A stretch of 64,000 bases of DNA from positions 62,001 through 126,000 of the forward strand of contig NZ_SPHO01000017.1 in NCBI RefSeq assembly GCF_005845215.1. Reading direction: 5' to 3'. A program made the position numbers and the translations under genes. Below the pieces are notes generated by a model. That model worked only from the letters and a program-made list of their open reading frames with translations. It ran no database searches and was not told the DNA's origin. The stretch comes from Clostridium sp. 1001271st1 H5 (GTDB lineage: Bacteria; Bacillota; Clostridia; Lachnospirales; Lachnospiraceae). Positions 54,407 to 63,115 of this stretch are shown piece by piece (the stretch's first letter is position 1; each line of letters begins with the position of its first letter).

Positions 54407-55291
54407 CTACGCCAGCGGGTTATAAGGACATTTTTCCTTCAGGCACTGTTGGTTCCGTCCATACAATCCGCACACTATCTTTCCGGGACGCTCCATCCGT
54501 ATCCCGAATTTCTCCTCCACAAAATCAATTGCCTGCAATATGGCTGTGTAGGAATCCCGTTTGCAGCATCTGGGACCGCCTGTTTTGGCAATGGCTGCAA
54601 GACTTCTGGATGTCATTTCATTGCAAAGCCCCCACGCTTCCCCGCTTAAGGGAGATGCTCCGGTAATCAGACTGATGAAAATGCCTGTACTTACTGCTGC
54701 CCCGCAGGTCCCCCACAGTCCGCAGATGCCACCCGGGACCTGTGCTCCCCTGTTTCTCATCTCTTCCAAAGCCCCATCCAAATCCAGCTCTCCCCCTGAC
54801 TTCTTATAGGCAGCCAACAGCGCGGAGCCAACCAGCACATGATGTTCCGGACCGTGCATATAGATATGGGGGGACAGGATGATTTTCTTCATGATTGCCA
54901 CCGGGTCCCTGCTGGCTGTATGCCTGCATATATCTTCAATCACCCGCAGTCCAATCTGTTCATGACAGCTGTCACAGATAAAATGTCCGTTCACGCACCT
55001 GGCATTGCTCATAAACTTCCTGCGGCAGTAAGTACATTCCATCTCAATCTGAGTTTTAAGATATTCCAAAGGCGCACCGCATACCAGACACCCCGCCGCC
55101 TGCTCTTCCACTGTCCCTTCTTCCGCTGTCCCTTCTTCCGCTGCCTGTTCTTCCGTTACCTGTTCTTCCACTGCCTGCTCTTCCGCTGCCTGTTCTTCCG
55201 CTGCCTGCTCTTCCGCTGCCTGTTCTTCCGTTACCTGTTCTTCCACTGCCTGCTCTTCCGTTATCTGCTCTTCCGTTACCCATTCTTCCAT
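54407..55291 (-). CDS. DUF5714 protein with glutamate-rich repeat tail at the N-terminus
   Basis: About 294 residues. The first ~65 are EEQAA/EEQVT-type pentapeptide repeats, strongly acidic. A zinc-finger-like region follows (CLVCGAPLEY ... CTYCRRKF ... CVNGHFICDSCHE), then a conserved DUF5714 core (PHIYMHGPEHHVLVGSALL, GGICGLWGTCGAAVSTGIF, and CGLYGRNQQCLKEKCPYNP). The core is known from methanogens and Clostridia, function unknown. ATG 55291 follows GGAGG. Rich in Cys and His, so metal binding is likely. Confidence 0.85.
   Translation of the reverse strand: MEEWVTEEQITEEQAVEEQVTEEQAAEEQAAEEQAAEEQAVEEQVTEEQAAEEGTAEEGTVEEQAAGCLVCGAPLEYLKTQIEMECTYCRRKFMSNARCVNGHFICDSCHEQIGLRVIEDICRHTASRDPVAIMKKIILSPHIYMHGPEHHVLVGSALLAAYKKSGGELDLDGALEEMRNRGAQVPGGICGLWGTCGAAVSTGIFISLITGASPLSGEAWGLCNEMTSRSLAAIAKTGGPRCCKRDSYTAILQAIDFVEEKFGIRMERPGKIVCGLYGRNQQCLKEKCPYNPLA
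55097..55290 (-). repeat. 15-base tandem repeats in the DUF5714 gene
   Basis: Twelve or thirteen near-identical 15-base units (CTGCCTGTTCTTCCG-like on the plus strand) encoding EEQxx. Copy number may vary by recombination; changes stay in frame. Confidence 0.9.
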
Positions 55292-55409
55292 TATCATATC
55301 CTCCGATTAACCAATCAATTTCTTAATCCGGCCATCTTAAACCCATTTTACAAGTCATATACCCATAAGATAACTCCATCCCAGTATACCATAAACCATG
55401 GTCCTGTTA

Positions 55410-55455
55410 AATCCCAAAAAAAGCATAAACCGATCCTTTCCGGAACCGGTTTACA
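55410..55455 (-). terminator. Terminator of the PTS/dehydratase operon
   Basis: TAAACCG and CGGTTTA arms around an inner CCGGAA segment, followed on the minus strand by GCTTTTTTT. About 60 bases past the dehydratase stop. Confidence 0.75.
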
Positions 55456-55514
55456 CTCTTTTCCTCATTGTTTCATATATTCTACAATGGTTTCCCTTAT
55501 CATCCCTCTGTTTT

Positions 55515-57155
55515 CTACTCCCTGCCCAGGGTAGCCCCTGACCGGGCCGTATTCACCAGGCGGGCGTACCGGCCCAGAAGGCCCTTTTCCTTTGGCCGTG
55601 TGACGGCCTTCCACTCCCTGCGTCTGGCTTCCAGCTCCTCGTCGCTGACCTCCAGATGGAGATAATCCTTATACAAATCCACGGTTATCCTGTCCCCGTC
55701 CTTTACCAGGGCAATGGGACCGCCCTCCGCCGCCTCAGGACACAGATAGCCGATGCTTAAACCGCCGCTGGCCCCTGAGAAACGTCCGTCAGTGATGACC
55801 GCTGTGTTGGGAATTCCCTTGATGATTTCCGTAATCCGGTGCAGTTCCTTCATGCCCGGACCGCCCTTAGGCCCTTCATAGCGTACAATGACAGCATCGC
55901 CTTCCTTTATCTCCTTTGCCCGGAATGCAGCATAGCACTCATCCTCGCCCTCAAATACCCTGGCCGTGCCCTTAAAACGCCGCACTTCCATAGGCACCGC
56001 CGATGTCTTTACCAGCGCGCCCTGGGGCGCCAGATTGCCGTAGAGCACCTGAATTCCGTCCGCCCTGGATACAGGCTCATCCATGGACTTTATGACTTCC
56101 CTGTCTCCCTGAACCGTGCGCGCAAGAACCTGCCCCAGCGTCTCCCCTGTCACGGTCAGCACATCCTTATGCAGCACAGACTCCAGCTCCTTCATCACAG
56201 CCGGTATTCCGCCCGCACAGTGCAGGTCTACCACAGTCCTGTTTCCGTTGGGTACAATGGAACAGAGTACCGGTGTGGCGGTGGTAATCTTTGAGAAATC
56301 ATCCCAGTCCAGGGAAATCCCCAGCTCTGCCGCCAGCGCCGGAAGATGAATCAGGGCATTCAGGGACCCTCCGATGGCGGATAGAAGGGTAATGGTATTC
56401 TCCAGCGCCTCCCGGGTCATAATCTGGCTGGGACGAATCTGTTTCTCCACCATATTCATTACAGCCCGCCCTGACTCCCTTGCGCTGAAACGGCGCATAC
56501 TGGTGCTGGAAGGAATCAGGCTTCCTCCCGGCAGCATCATTCCCAGGGATTCGCAGAGGGCGCCCATGGTATTGGCGGTTCCCAGGAAGGGACAGATTCC
56601 GGGGCCGGTATAATACTTGAGCGTTCCCTCAATCAGCTGCCGTTCAGTTATCTCGCCCCGCAGGAACTGCTGGCGCAGCTCCTTGGACTCATTGGGTTTT
56701 ATCTGGGCGTAGCAGGGACCGGCTGTGACGATAACGGACGGAAGGTCAATCCTTGCCGCTGCATTCAGCATTCCCGGTACGATTTTATCGCAGGAGCCCA
56801 TATACACCACTCCGTCAAACACTCCCTCGCCCACCACCATGGCCTCAATGGAATCCGTGATGATTTCCCTGTGGGGCAGACAGTAGCGCATACCGGAGTG
56901 CCCCTGGGCAATGCCGTCGCACATGGCCACCGTGTTGAACTCAATGGGTTCGCCGCCGGCTTCCAGGATTCCCTTTTTAACTTCCTCCGCCAGCTGTTTT
57001 AAAGGTTCATGTCCCGGACATATCTCATTCCAGCTGTTGGCAATGGCAATAAGGGGCTTGTGGTCCAGGGAATCAACGGAAACACCTGCCGATGCCAGAT
57101 GGGCCTTGGATATAGCCTTCTGGAACGGCTCCAATTTATCAATTGCTCGCAACAT
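55515..57155 (-). CDS. IlvD/Edd-family dehydratase, probably for a sugar acid or its phosphate
   Basis: About 546 residues. Iron-sulfur cysteines fit NEICPGH, MGSCDKIVPGM and GICPFLGTANTMG, and the family C-terminus GRFSGASGGLSIGYLCPEAAEGG is intact. By sequence it could be read as IlvD (valine/isoleucine synthesis). It sits last in an operon with a galactitol-type PTS and a KDPG-type aldolase, so dehydration of a (phospho)aldonate to a 2-keto-3-deoxy acid is more likely. Start at ATG 57155 (AGGAGG); its 5' end overlaps the PTS IIC gene end. Confidence 0.85.
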   Translation of the reverse strand: MLRAIDKLEPFQKAISKAHLASAGVSVDSLDHKPLIAIANSWNEICPGHEPLKQLAEEVKKGILEAGGEPIEFNTVAMCDGIAQGHSGMRYCLPHREIITDSIEAMVVGEGVFDGVVYMGSCDKIVPGMLNAAARIDLPSVIVTAGPCYAQIKPNESKELRQQFLRGEITERQLIEGTLKYYTGPGICPFLGTANTMGALCESLGMMLPGGSLIPSSTSMRRFSARESGRAVMNMVEKQIRPSQIMTREALENTITLLSAIGGSLNALIHLPALAAELGISLDWDDFSKITTATPVLCSIVPNGNRTVVDLHCAGGIPAVMKELESVLHKDVLTVTGETLGQVLARTVQGDREVIKSMDEPVSRADGIQVLYGNLAPQGALVKTSAVPMEVRRFKGTARVFEGEDECYAAFRAKEIKEGDAVIVRYEGPKGGPGMKELHRITEIIKGIPNTAVITDGRFSGASGGLSIGYLCPEAAEGGPIALVKDGDRITVDLYKDYLHLEVSDEELEARRREWKAVTRPKEKGLLGRYARLVNTARSGATLGRE

Positions 57156-58506
57156 CATTTCCTCCTGCTAAAACTGCTTTCTTCTTGTTATACCGGTTCA
57201 TGAACACCCATACGGCAGCCATAACCGCAATCAGCACCGGCACGGAGATAAACGGCCTCTTGATAAATGCCTCGTATACCAGAAAGCTTACCGTAAGGCT
57301 GGTAGCTGCAAAGGATGTAATCATGCCCTCTCCCAGGTCCAGTCCCACGGACGTGGCCAGCTGGGTCAGAACCGGTGCCGTGGCCGTACCTGCCAGCAGG
57401 ATAGCTCCTGTACATACCAGACCCATGATGATGTTCTTAAACAGATTTCCTCTGGTGATTGCAACCACCAGTGCCACACGGAAGGTTACAACTGCCAGGT
57501 CTGCAAAGGGAAGCACGCGGTTTCCCGGAAGCACGGCTGCCATAAGAATGGTCAGCGGAATAACAATCAGGGACGTGGTGATAACATCCGGATTTCCCAC
57601 TACAACCGCTGCATCCAGGCCAATGAGGAATTTCCTGCCCTTGAACTTCTCCTGGGTGAACTTCTTGGCCGCCTCTGAGATAGGCATAAGTCCCTCCATG
57701 AAAAGGGAGGTCATCTTGGGAATCAGTACCATGACAGCCGCCATGTTCACACCCAGGGCCATGATGTCAGCCACTGAATACTTGGCCAGAATACCGATGA
57801 CGCATCCAAGCACCAGTCCCATGATGGTGGGTTCCCCAAAGAAACCCAGATATTTTTTCGCATCCTTGATTTCAAAATTAATCTTGTTGATTCCGGGTAT
57901 CTTATCCAACAGCCAGTTAAGCGGAGCTGCAATGATAATGGAGGACAGGGCCGACATGGTTGGAAGGGATACGCCCGGAATGCCGAAGTAATCCTCCACC
58001 AGAGGCGCGGTCCAGTCTGACAGCTTGAATGTGATGATAGCCATGATAACGGTTGCACCGATTCCCATTGCCACATTCTTCGTCACAAAATAAACCATGA
58101 TTCCTACAATTGCCATATGATGATAATTCCAGATATCCACATCCAGGGTATCGGTGGCCTTCAGTACCAGCATGACGATGTTGGTGGCCAGGATACAGAA
58201 AATAAGGATGGCAATAATGGGTGATGACCAGGTAACTGCTGCAATGGCTCCCCAGCCCACATCCAGAATATCCAGCTTAATGCCGAAATTCTGCACCATG
58301 GCCTGGGCTGCAGGTCCCAGATTGCTCTTCATCATGTTGATGACCAGGTTGATACCTGCAAAGCCAATGCCGATGGTAAGGCCGCTTCTGAATGCCTTTG
58401 ACAATTTTACACGGAAAATAAGCCCTATGATGGTAATGATGATTGGAAGCATGACCACTGCGCCTGCGTCCAGAATCGTATTGAATATATTATAAAGTAT
58501 CTGCAT
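57139..58506 (-). CDS. PTS galactitol-family EIIC
   Basis: 455 residues, many membrane helices, with the GatC-type start (FNTILDAGAVVMLPIIITIIG) and GLTIGIGFAGINLVINMM segment. Forms the sugar channel; with the IIA and IIB below it imports and phosphorylates the substrate. ATG 58506 after GGGGAG. Confidence 0.92.
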   Translation of the reverse strand: MQILYNIFNTILDAGAVVMLPIIITIIGLIFRVKLSKAFRSGLTIGIGFAGINLVINMMKSNLGPAAQAMVQNFGIKLDILDVGWGAIAAVTWSSPIIAILIFCILATNIVMLVLKATDTLDVDIWNYHHMAIVGIMVYFVTKNVAMGIGATVIMAIITFKLSDWTAPLVEDYFGIPGVSLPTMSALSSIIIAAPLNWLLDKIPGINKINFEIKDAKKYLGFFGEPTIMGLVLGCVIGILAKYSVADIMALGVNMAAVMVLIPKMTSLFMEGLMPISEAAKKFTQEKFKGRKFLIGLDAAVVVGNPDVITTSLIVIPLTILMAAVLPGNRVLPFADLAVVTFRVALVVAITRGNLFKNIIMGLVCTGAILLAGTATAPVLTQLATSVGLDLGEGMITSFAATSLTVSFLVYEAFIKRPFISVPVLIAVMAAVWVFMNRYNKKKAVLAGGNDVASN

Positions 58507-58572
58507 ATGATTAATCTCCCCTAAGATTTCATTTGTCTTTCATAGCCAGTGACGGTCTTCCTGAACCCTTTT

Positions 58573-58851
58573 TTATTTCAGATGGGACAGAATCTCATCC
58601 AGCGTTGCGTCCTCGTTGATTCCTGTGAGCAGGGAAATGGCGCCTACCACCGGGATATCCACATTGCCGCCTGTAAACTTTCCGGTGGTAACCAGCAAAT
58701 CAAAATCCTCTGCCTTGGATTCCACTTCCAGAAGCTTGCACTGGGTTACGGATACCGGAATTCCGTTATCTTCACATTTTTCCCTGATTTTGGTTGCCAC
58801 TACGGTTGATGTTGCGATTCCATTTCCACATGCCACTAATATACGTTTCAT
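58573..58851 (-). CDS. PTS galactitol-family EIIB
   Basis: 92 residues with the phosphocysteine loop ILVACGNGIATST. Transfers phosphate from IIA to the incoming sugar. ATG 58851 follows GGAG; 13 extra codons upstream belong to the IIA gene end. Confidence 0.93.
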   Translation of the reverse strand: MKRILVACGNGIATSTVVATKIREKCEDNGIPVSVTQCKLLEVESKAEDFDLLVTTGKFTGGNVDIPVVGAISLLTGINEDATLDEILSHLK

Positions 58852-58879
58852 TTTGAATTCTCCTTTGATAATCTGATTT

Positions 58880-59353
58880 TTAGTTTTCATTTTCCAACAG
58901 ATACTGCTTGATTATTTGATGGATGGTGTCAGGCTGTCCTGCCTCCACGATGAACTTCACATCCTCCTGGTTCTGTATCAGCTTCACGATTCTCTGAAGC
59001 ATCTCAATATGTCCATGGGCCTCTGTCAGGGCCAGCATAATAACCAGGCTTACCGGCACGTCATTGTCCGGTTCATCCATGGCCCGGAAAGGGGCCGGTG
59101 TCTTAAGCACAGCCACGCAGATGGCTGCCTCGTTCACATGGCAGATATCCGCATGGGGAATGGCCACATTGATTCCCCCTGTCTTAAGGCCCGTGGGGAA
59201 GGACTGCTCCCGTTCCAGAATGGCCTTTTTGTATGTATCCTTTACAATGCCTTTTTCACAAAGATAATCTGTCATGGCGGACAGGACTTCCCGGTCCGTC
59301 ATAGGTTTATCAAATTCCAGAATCAATGATTCATTAAATGCAATAGAGCTCAT
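58880..59353 (-). CDS. PTS EIIA, fructose/mannitol-type fold
   Basis: 157 residues with the phosphohistidine motif INVAIPHADICHVN. Accepts phosphate from HPr. Its ATG overlaps the aldolase stop by four bases. Confidence 0.92.
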   Translation of the reverse strand: MSSIAFNESLILEFDKPMTDREVLSAMTDYLCEKGIVKDTYKKAILEREQSFPTGLKTGGINVAIPHADICHVNEAAICVAVLKTPAPFRAMDEPDNDVPVSLVIMLALTEAHGHIEMLQRIVKLIQNQEDVKFIVEAGQPDTIHQIIKQYLLENEN

Positions 59354-59991
59354 GATTCTTTTTCCTCCATACTCTTCATTTTCTCTTCCATGGCTGCTAT
59401 GGAACTGCGGATTCCCTCTTCATTCTCATTCAGAATGTCCTCCTTCCGGAAGATGCCTGAACCGATTCCCGCAAATGACGCCCCTGCTGCAAAGTACTCA
59501 GCCACATTTGCGGTTCCGATGCCCCCTACGACCATCAGCGGCATTTTACCCAGGGGCGCCTGGATATCTGTCACGTATTTGCTTCCCAGCCTGCCGGCAG
59601 GAAATATTTTCACGATGTCAGCCCCATCCAGAAAACTCTGCCTGATTTCCGAAGGTGAAAAAGCACCCGGCACAGACACCACGCCCCGTTCCCGGCACAG
59701 GTCCAATATACGTTTTTCAAATACCGTAGGCGACAATAAAAAGGCTGCACCTGCATCAATAGCCTCCACGGCTTCTTCATAGGTAAGGACCGTGCCGGCT
59801 CCCACCATGATTTGTCCTCCGAATTCCTGGCTGATTTTCCGTATGGATTCCAGGGCTCCCGGAGTGTTCATGGTAATTTCAACGGAGCCTAAGCAGGTCC
59901 CGGCCAGGTTCTTGACAACCGTGCGGGTCTGTGAATAGGTATAGCCTCTTAAGATTACTGTCACTTTCGGAAATTTCTCTATATTCATCAT
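59350..59991 (-). CDS. eda: KDPG/KHG-type aldolase
   Basis: 213 residues of the Eda family: early Glu in VEITMNTPGAL and the Schiff-base Lys in ADIVKIFPAGRLG. Splits a 2-keto-3-deoxy-6-phospho sugar acid to pyruvate and a triose phosphate. First gene of the operon, 44 bases after the activator gene, from a -24/-12 promoter. The sugar configuration (KDPG or KDPGal) cannot be told. Confidence 0.93.
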   Translation of the reverse strand: MMNIEKFPKVTVILRGYTYSQTRTVVKNLAGTCLGSVEITMNTPGALESIRKISQEFGGQIMVGAGTVLTYEEAVEAIDAGAAFLLSPTVFEKRILDLCRERGVVSVPGAFSPSEIRQSFLDGADIVKIFPAGRLGSKYVTDIQAPLGKMPLMVVGGIGTANVAEYFAAGASFAGIGSGIFRKEDILNENEEGIRSSIAAMEEKMKSMEEKES

Positions 59992-60015
59992 TCTCGCTCC
60001 TTTCTGACATTATAT

Positions 60016-60034
60016 AAAGCAAGAATGATGCCAA
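60016..60034 (-). promoter_or_regulatory. Sigma-54 (-24/-12) promoter of the PTS-aldolase operon
   Basis: Minus strand TTGGCATCATTCTTGCTTT: GG at 60031-60032 and GC at 60019-60020 are separated by exactly ten bases, as in TGGCAC-N5-TTGC. It begins one base after the activator's stop codon. Predicted start near 60007, leaving a ~17-base leader that carries the GGAG site. Confidence 0.85.
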
Positions 60035-62977
60035 CTAATTGACTGATTTTGTATTTTTACATAAAAGATTCCGGATTTCTTCCCGTGTCCGGCTGGCGCG
60101 TATGGCAGAAACCATGGATTCATCAGAAATAATCTGATACAGCTGTTCAAAATATTTTTTGGAATCCTCCTGAATCGCCAGCACAAAAATAACATCCACC
60201 GTGTTGACCCCATCCCACAAAACGGGTTTGTCTAATTTTGTAACGGAAATGACTGGTTTTGTAACCAAACCCGGGTCGCCGTGGGGGATGGCAATTCCCT
60301 GGCTGAGACGGGTGGTCATCATTCCCTCCCGCTTGTAGACGCTGAGCAGGAATTCCTGCCTGACAAAGCCTTCCTCCGCCATGTGTCCCACTGCCTGGTC
60401 TATAATCTGGTCCTTAAACTCCGCCTCTGTCCTTATATAGATATGGTCCAGGGAAATGACCTCCGACAGCTGGTTTTCCTCAAACATGGCGCTCCGCTTC
60501 AATATGCTGCGGAGCTGCCGGATGCCCTCGGGGCTGTAAATCCGGCTTACGGATATAAAGGGATATGCCTCTGAATCCGGATTGATGGTGCCCACTATGG
60601 CCAATATCTCATATTCCTTTTCCGTATTTGCAATGATGCGCTCAATGCTGGAGTCCTCAATATAGCCCCTGGTCACTACAACAGTCCCGGCCAGATTGCT
60701 TTTCAGCCGTTCCGTCAGATGCTCCTTCAGTTTCACCGCAGCTCCCTGGCCCGTTATGCACAGGCACAGAATCGCCTTTTTCCTGGCCTCTGTCTGCTCC
60801 CTGTTTCCGGTGAGCTTAATCCTGTCCAGCTCGTCCGCTATCTCGTTCAGGGATTCATCCGTCCACATGGTCTTGCGCACCGCCTCCACCACCATCATGG
60901 TGTCTGTGCGTGACAGCACGCGGACCTGCATACCTGTCTCCTCCCGAATCTTTTGTCCCACATTCAGGAGGGACCCCATATCCGCCAGGACAATGCAGCC
61001 TTTTCCCTGGTTAATGCGCCTGGCCATATCCACTGTCTTTTCCGCCATCTGGGCCGGCGTATCCCACAGGTTCATGTCCACGCCAACTGCATGTTCCGTA
61101 CCCATGATGGCGTTGGCGACCTGGGCCATTCCGCTGGCAACCGGCCCATGGGACACCACCAGCACAGCAATTCTTCCCTCCTGGGCCGTGTCTTTTTTCC
61201 TGAATTTTCTGAAGTACATGGCCAGAAAGCCCTTCTCCTCCTCAGGCAGGGACAGATAATACTTTTTCTGTATTTCATCCACAGCATAGCAGGCTGCCTC
61301 ATAATCCTCATGGTACTGCTGGCGTATGTTCTCCATGCCGGGATACACCATGCGTCCATGGCCCCGCATCCGCTCCATGGCCATGTTCAGATGAATGGCC
61401 AGTGGAAACACCACCTGTTCCTCCAGCCCCGGAAGCCGTTTCCTGGCCAGCTGGCAGATATCCCTTGTCATACGCAGGATGTCATCCCCCACAATGGAGG
61501 CTATCTCGTCCTCCCGGATACCTGACTTCTGGAATTCATGGATATTGCGCTGGAACCTGGACTCTATCTCATCGGTCAGCTGGACTTCAATGTCCTGGTC
61601 CCTCAGACCGGACCTTAACAGCTGGTCATATTTTTCCTCCAGGGATTCATATATGTTAAAGCCCTCCAGAAATGCTTCGGCCCTGGGTTCCCCCGCATGT
61701 TCCCCGGAATCATCGGGAAATACATAGCAGTCGTCCGGACACAGCTCCCTTATCTCCTTGGTAATCCGGTCAGGCACATACCCTTTTCTCAGGTTCTCGG
61801 TCAGGCTTCCGAACGAAACCGTAATCCGGCCGTCCTTCCTGGCCCGGCCTTCCAGAAACGCCTTGGCGCAGCACACCTGGATATCTGATTTCAGCTGTCC
61901 CACATTGCCGGGACAGTCACCGGACAGCAGACACCAAAGGGCCTGCTGCCTGATTTTTATCTGCTTCCCCAGACGTCTGGATTCCCACTGGAAAAAACGC
62001 AGGATAAACTGCAGCTTCTCTCCCGCAGAACGGTCCTTCAGGGGCGGAATCTCTATGACCATGGGAATCCTGCGCCTGAAGGTCAGGAGCAGGGAGCTCT
62101 GGGGATTTTCCGTGGTCGCGGCAATGACCATCACATGGCTCTCCCGCTGGGTATCCACTTCCCCCAAACGTCTGAACCTCCCTTTATCCATCAGGTAAAA
62201 CAGGATTTCCTGGCCCTCCGGCGGAAGCCTGTGCACCTCGTCCAGAAACAGGATTCCCCCGTTGCACAGCTCCACCACTCCCTTTTTATTGTCGGCAGCC
62301 CCTGTGAAGGCTCCCTTGCTGTATCCGAAGAGCTGGGCCAGAAGAAGCTGGGGATTATCCGCATAATCCGCACAGTTAAATTCAAAATACGGGGCATCCT
62401 TTCCGAAATTCTCAGTGCCGCAGGCATACTCATGCATGAGTTCGGCCAGAAAGCTCTTTCCCACGCCGGAAGGACCGTATATCAGGCAGTGGAGCCCTCT
62501 GGGAGGGTACAGCACTGCTGCCTGGGCGCGGGTAATCTGTGTCTTCATGCTTCCGTCAAATCCCACAAAGGCGCTGAATGCAGTTGCCCGGTCATCCTCC
62601 CATGCGGATTCCGCATGTTCCCCATATTCCGGCGACGGGTCTGTGTTTTCCTTGTCCCGGCAGACACCGGAAGGAGTCCATATCCCCAAAAGTTCTTCCC
62701 GCAGCTTACCCGCGGCGTATTTTCCTATCTTATAGCCAGCATCCTCCAGCATCCTGGTAAGCCCCCGGTCCGACAGGTCCGGATGTTCCGTGAGAATCCG
62801 CTTCATATCTTCAAATATGACCGGTTTCCTCCGCTTCCTGGAATCAGGGATATGGTGTTCCCGGCGTACTGTGGTCACATCCTCCCTGAATACCTGCAGG
62901 CGGGACGCTATTTCCTCGTCTGTCAGGGGATTCTTACTGTCCTCATCTTTTATGATTTGCAATATCTGTTCTTCCAT
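60035..62977 (-). CDS. LevR-type sigma-54-dependent PTS-controlled activator
   Basis: 980 residues. Domains: N-terminal winged-helix region (1-100), AAA+ domain with Walker A GPSGVGKS (168-175), GAFTGA sigma-54 contact (222-227) and GGILFLDEVHR Walker B (~240-250). A PRD with H529 (LAIHLNM), an EIIA-Man-like domain with H610 (VVSHGP), an EIIB-like region with Cys738/740 (CLCITGQGAA) and a C-terminal EIIA-Fru-like domain with H899 (IAIPHG) follow. Classical LevR ends in a second PRD instead. It should open the -24/-12 promoter just after its own gene when its PTS is idle or loaded. ATG 62977 after GGGGAG. Confidence 0.92.
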   Translation of the reverse strand: MEEQILQIIKDEDSKNPLTDEEIASRLQVFREDVTTVRREHHIPDSRKRRKPVIFEDMKRILTEHPDLSDRGLTRMLEDAGYKIGKYAAGKLREELLGIWTPSGVCRDKENTDPSPEYGEHAESAWEDDRATAFSAFVGFDGSMKTQITRAQAAVLYPPRGLHCLIYGPSGVGKSFLAELMHEYACGTENFGKDAPYFEFNCADYADNPQLLLAQLFGYSKGAFTGAADNKKGVVELCNGGILFLDEVHRLPPEGQEILFYLMDKGRFRRLGEVDTQRESHVMVIAATTENPQSSLLLTFRRRIPMVIEIPPLKDRSAGEKLQFILRFFQWESRRLGKQIKIRQQALWCLLSGDCPGNVGQLKSDIQVCCAKAFLEGRARKDGRITVSFGSLTENLRKGYVPDRITKEIRELCPDDCYVFPDDSGEHAGEPRAEAFLEGFNIYESLEEKYDQLLRSGLRDQDIEVQLTDEIESRFQRNIHEFQKSGIREDEIASIVGDDILRMTRDICQLARKRLPGLEEQVVFPLAIHLNMAMERMRGHGRMVYPGMENIRQQYHEDYEAACYAVDEIQKKYYLSLPEEEKGFLAMYFRKFRKKDTAQEGRIAVLVVSHGPVASGMAQVANAIMGTEHAVGVDMNLWDTPAQMAEKTVDMARRINQGKGCIVLADMGSLLNVGQKIREETGMQVRVLSRTDTMMVVEAVRKTMWTDESLNEIADELDRIKLTGNREQTEARKKAILCLCITGQGAAVKLKEHLTERLKSNLAGTVVVTRGYIEDSSIERIIANTEKEYEILAIVGTINPDSEAYPFISVSRIYSPEGIRQLRSILKRSAMFEENQLSEVISLDHIYIRTEAEFKDQIIDQAVGHMAEEGFVRQEFLLSVYKREGMMTTRLSQGIAIPHGDPGLVTKPVISVTKLDKPVLWDGVNTVDVIFVLAIQEDSKKYFEQLYQIISDESMVSAIRASRTREEIRNLLCKNTKSVN

Positions 62978-63115
62978 GCGCGCACTCCCCTATACAATCG
63001 TGTGGCCTATGCCAATGGTTATTATCATACCATCTTTTGATATGATTTACCACATGGCAATCCAATTGGTACAACACCCCTGCATCCCCTATCCGTTCCT
63101 GCATTGCAGCGCCCG

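Noticed and set aside
55515-57155. Annotation as IlvD of branched-chain amino acid synthesis
   Set aside because: Sequence alone allows it, but the PTS-aldolase operon and lack of other ilv genes make a sugar-acid role more likely.
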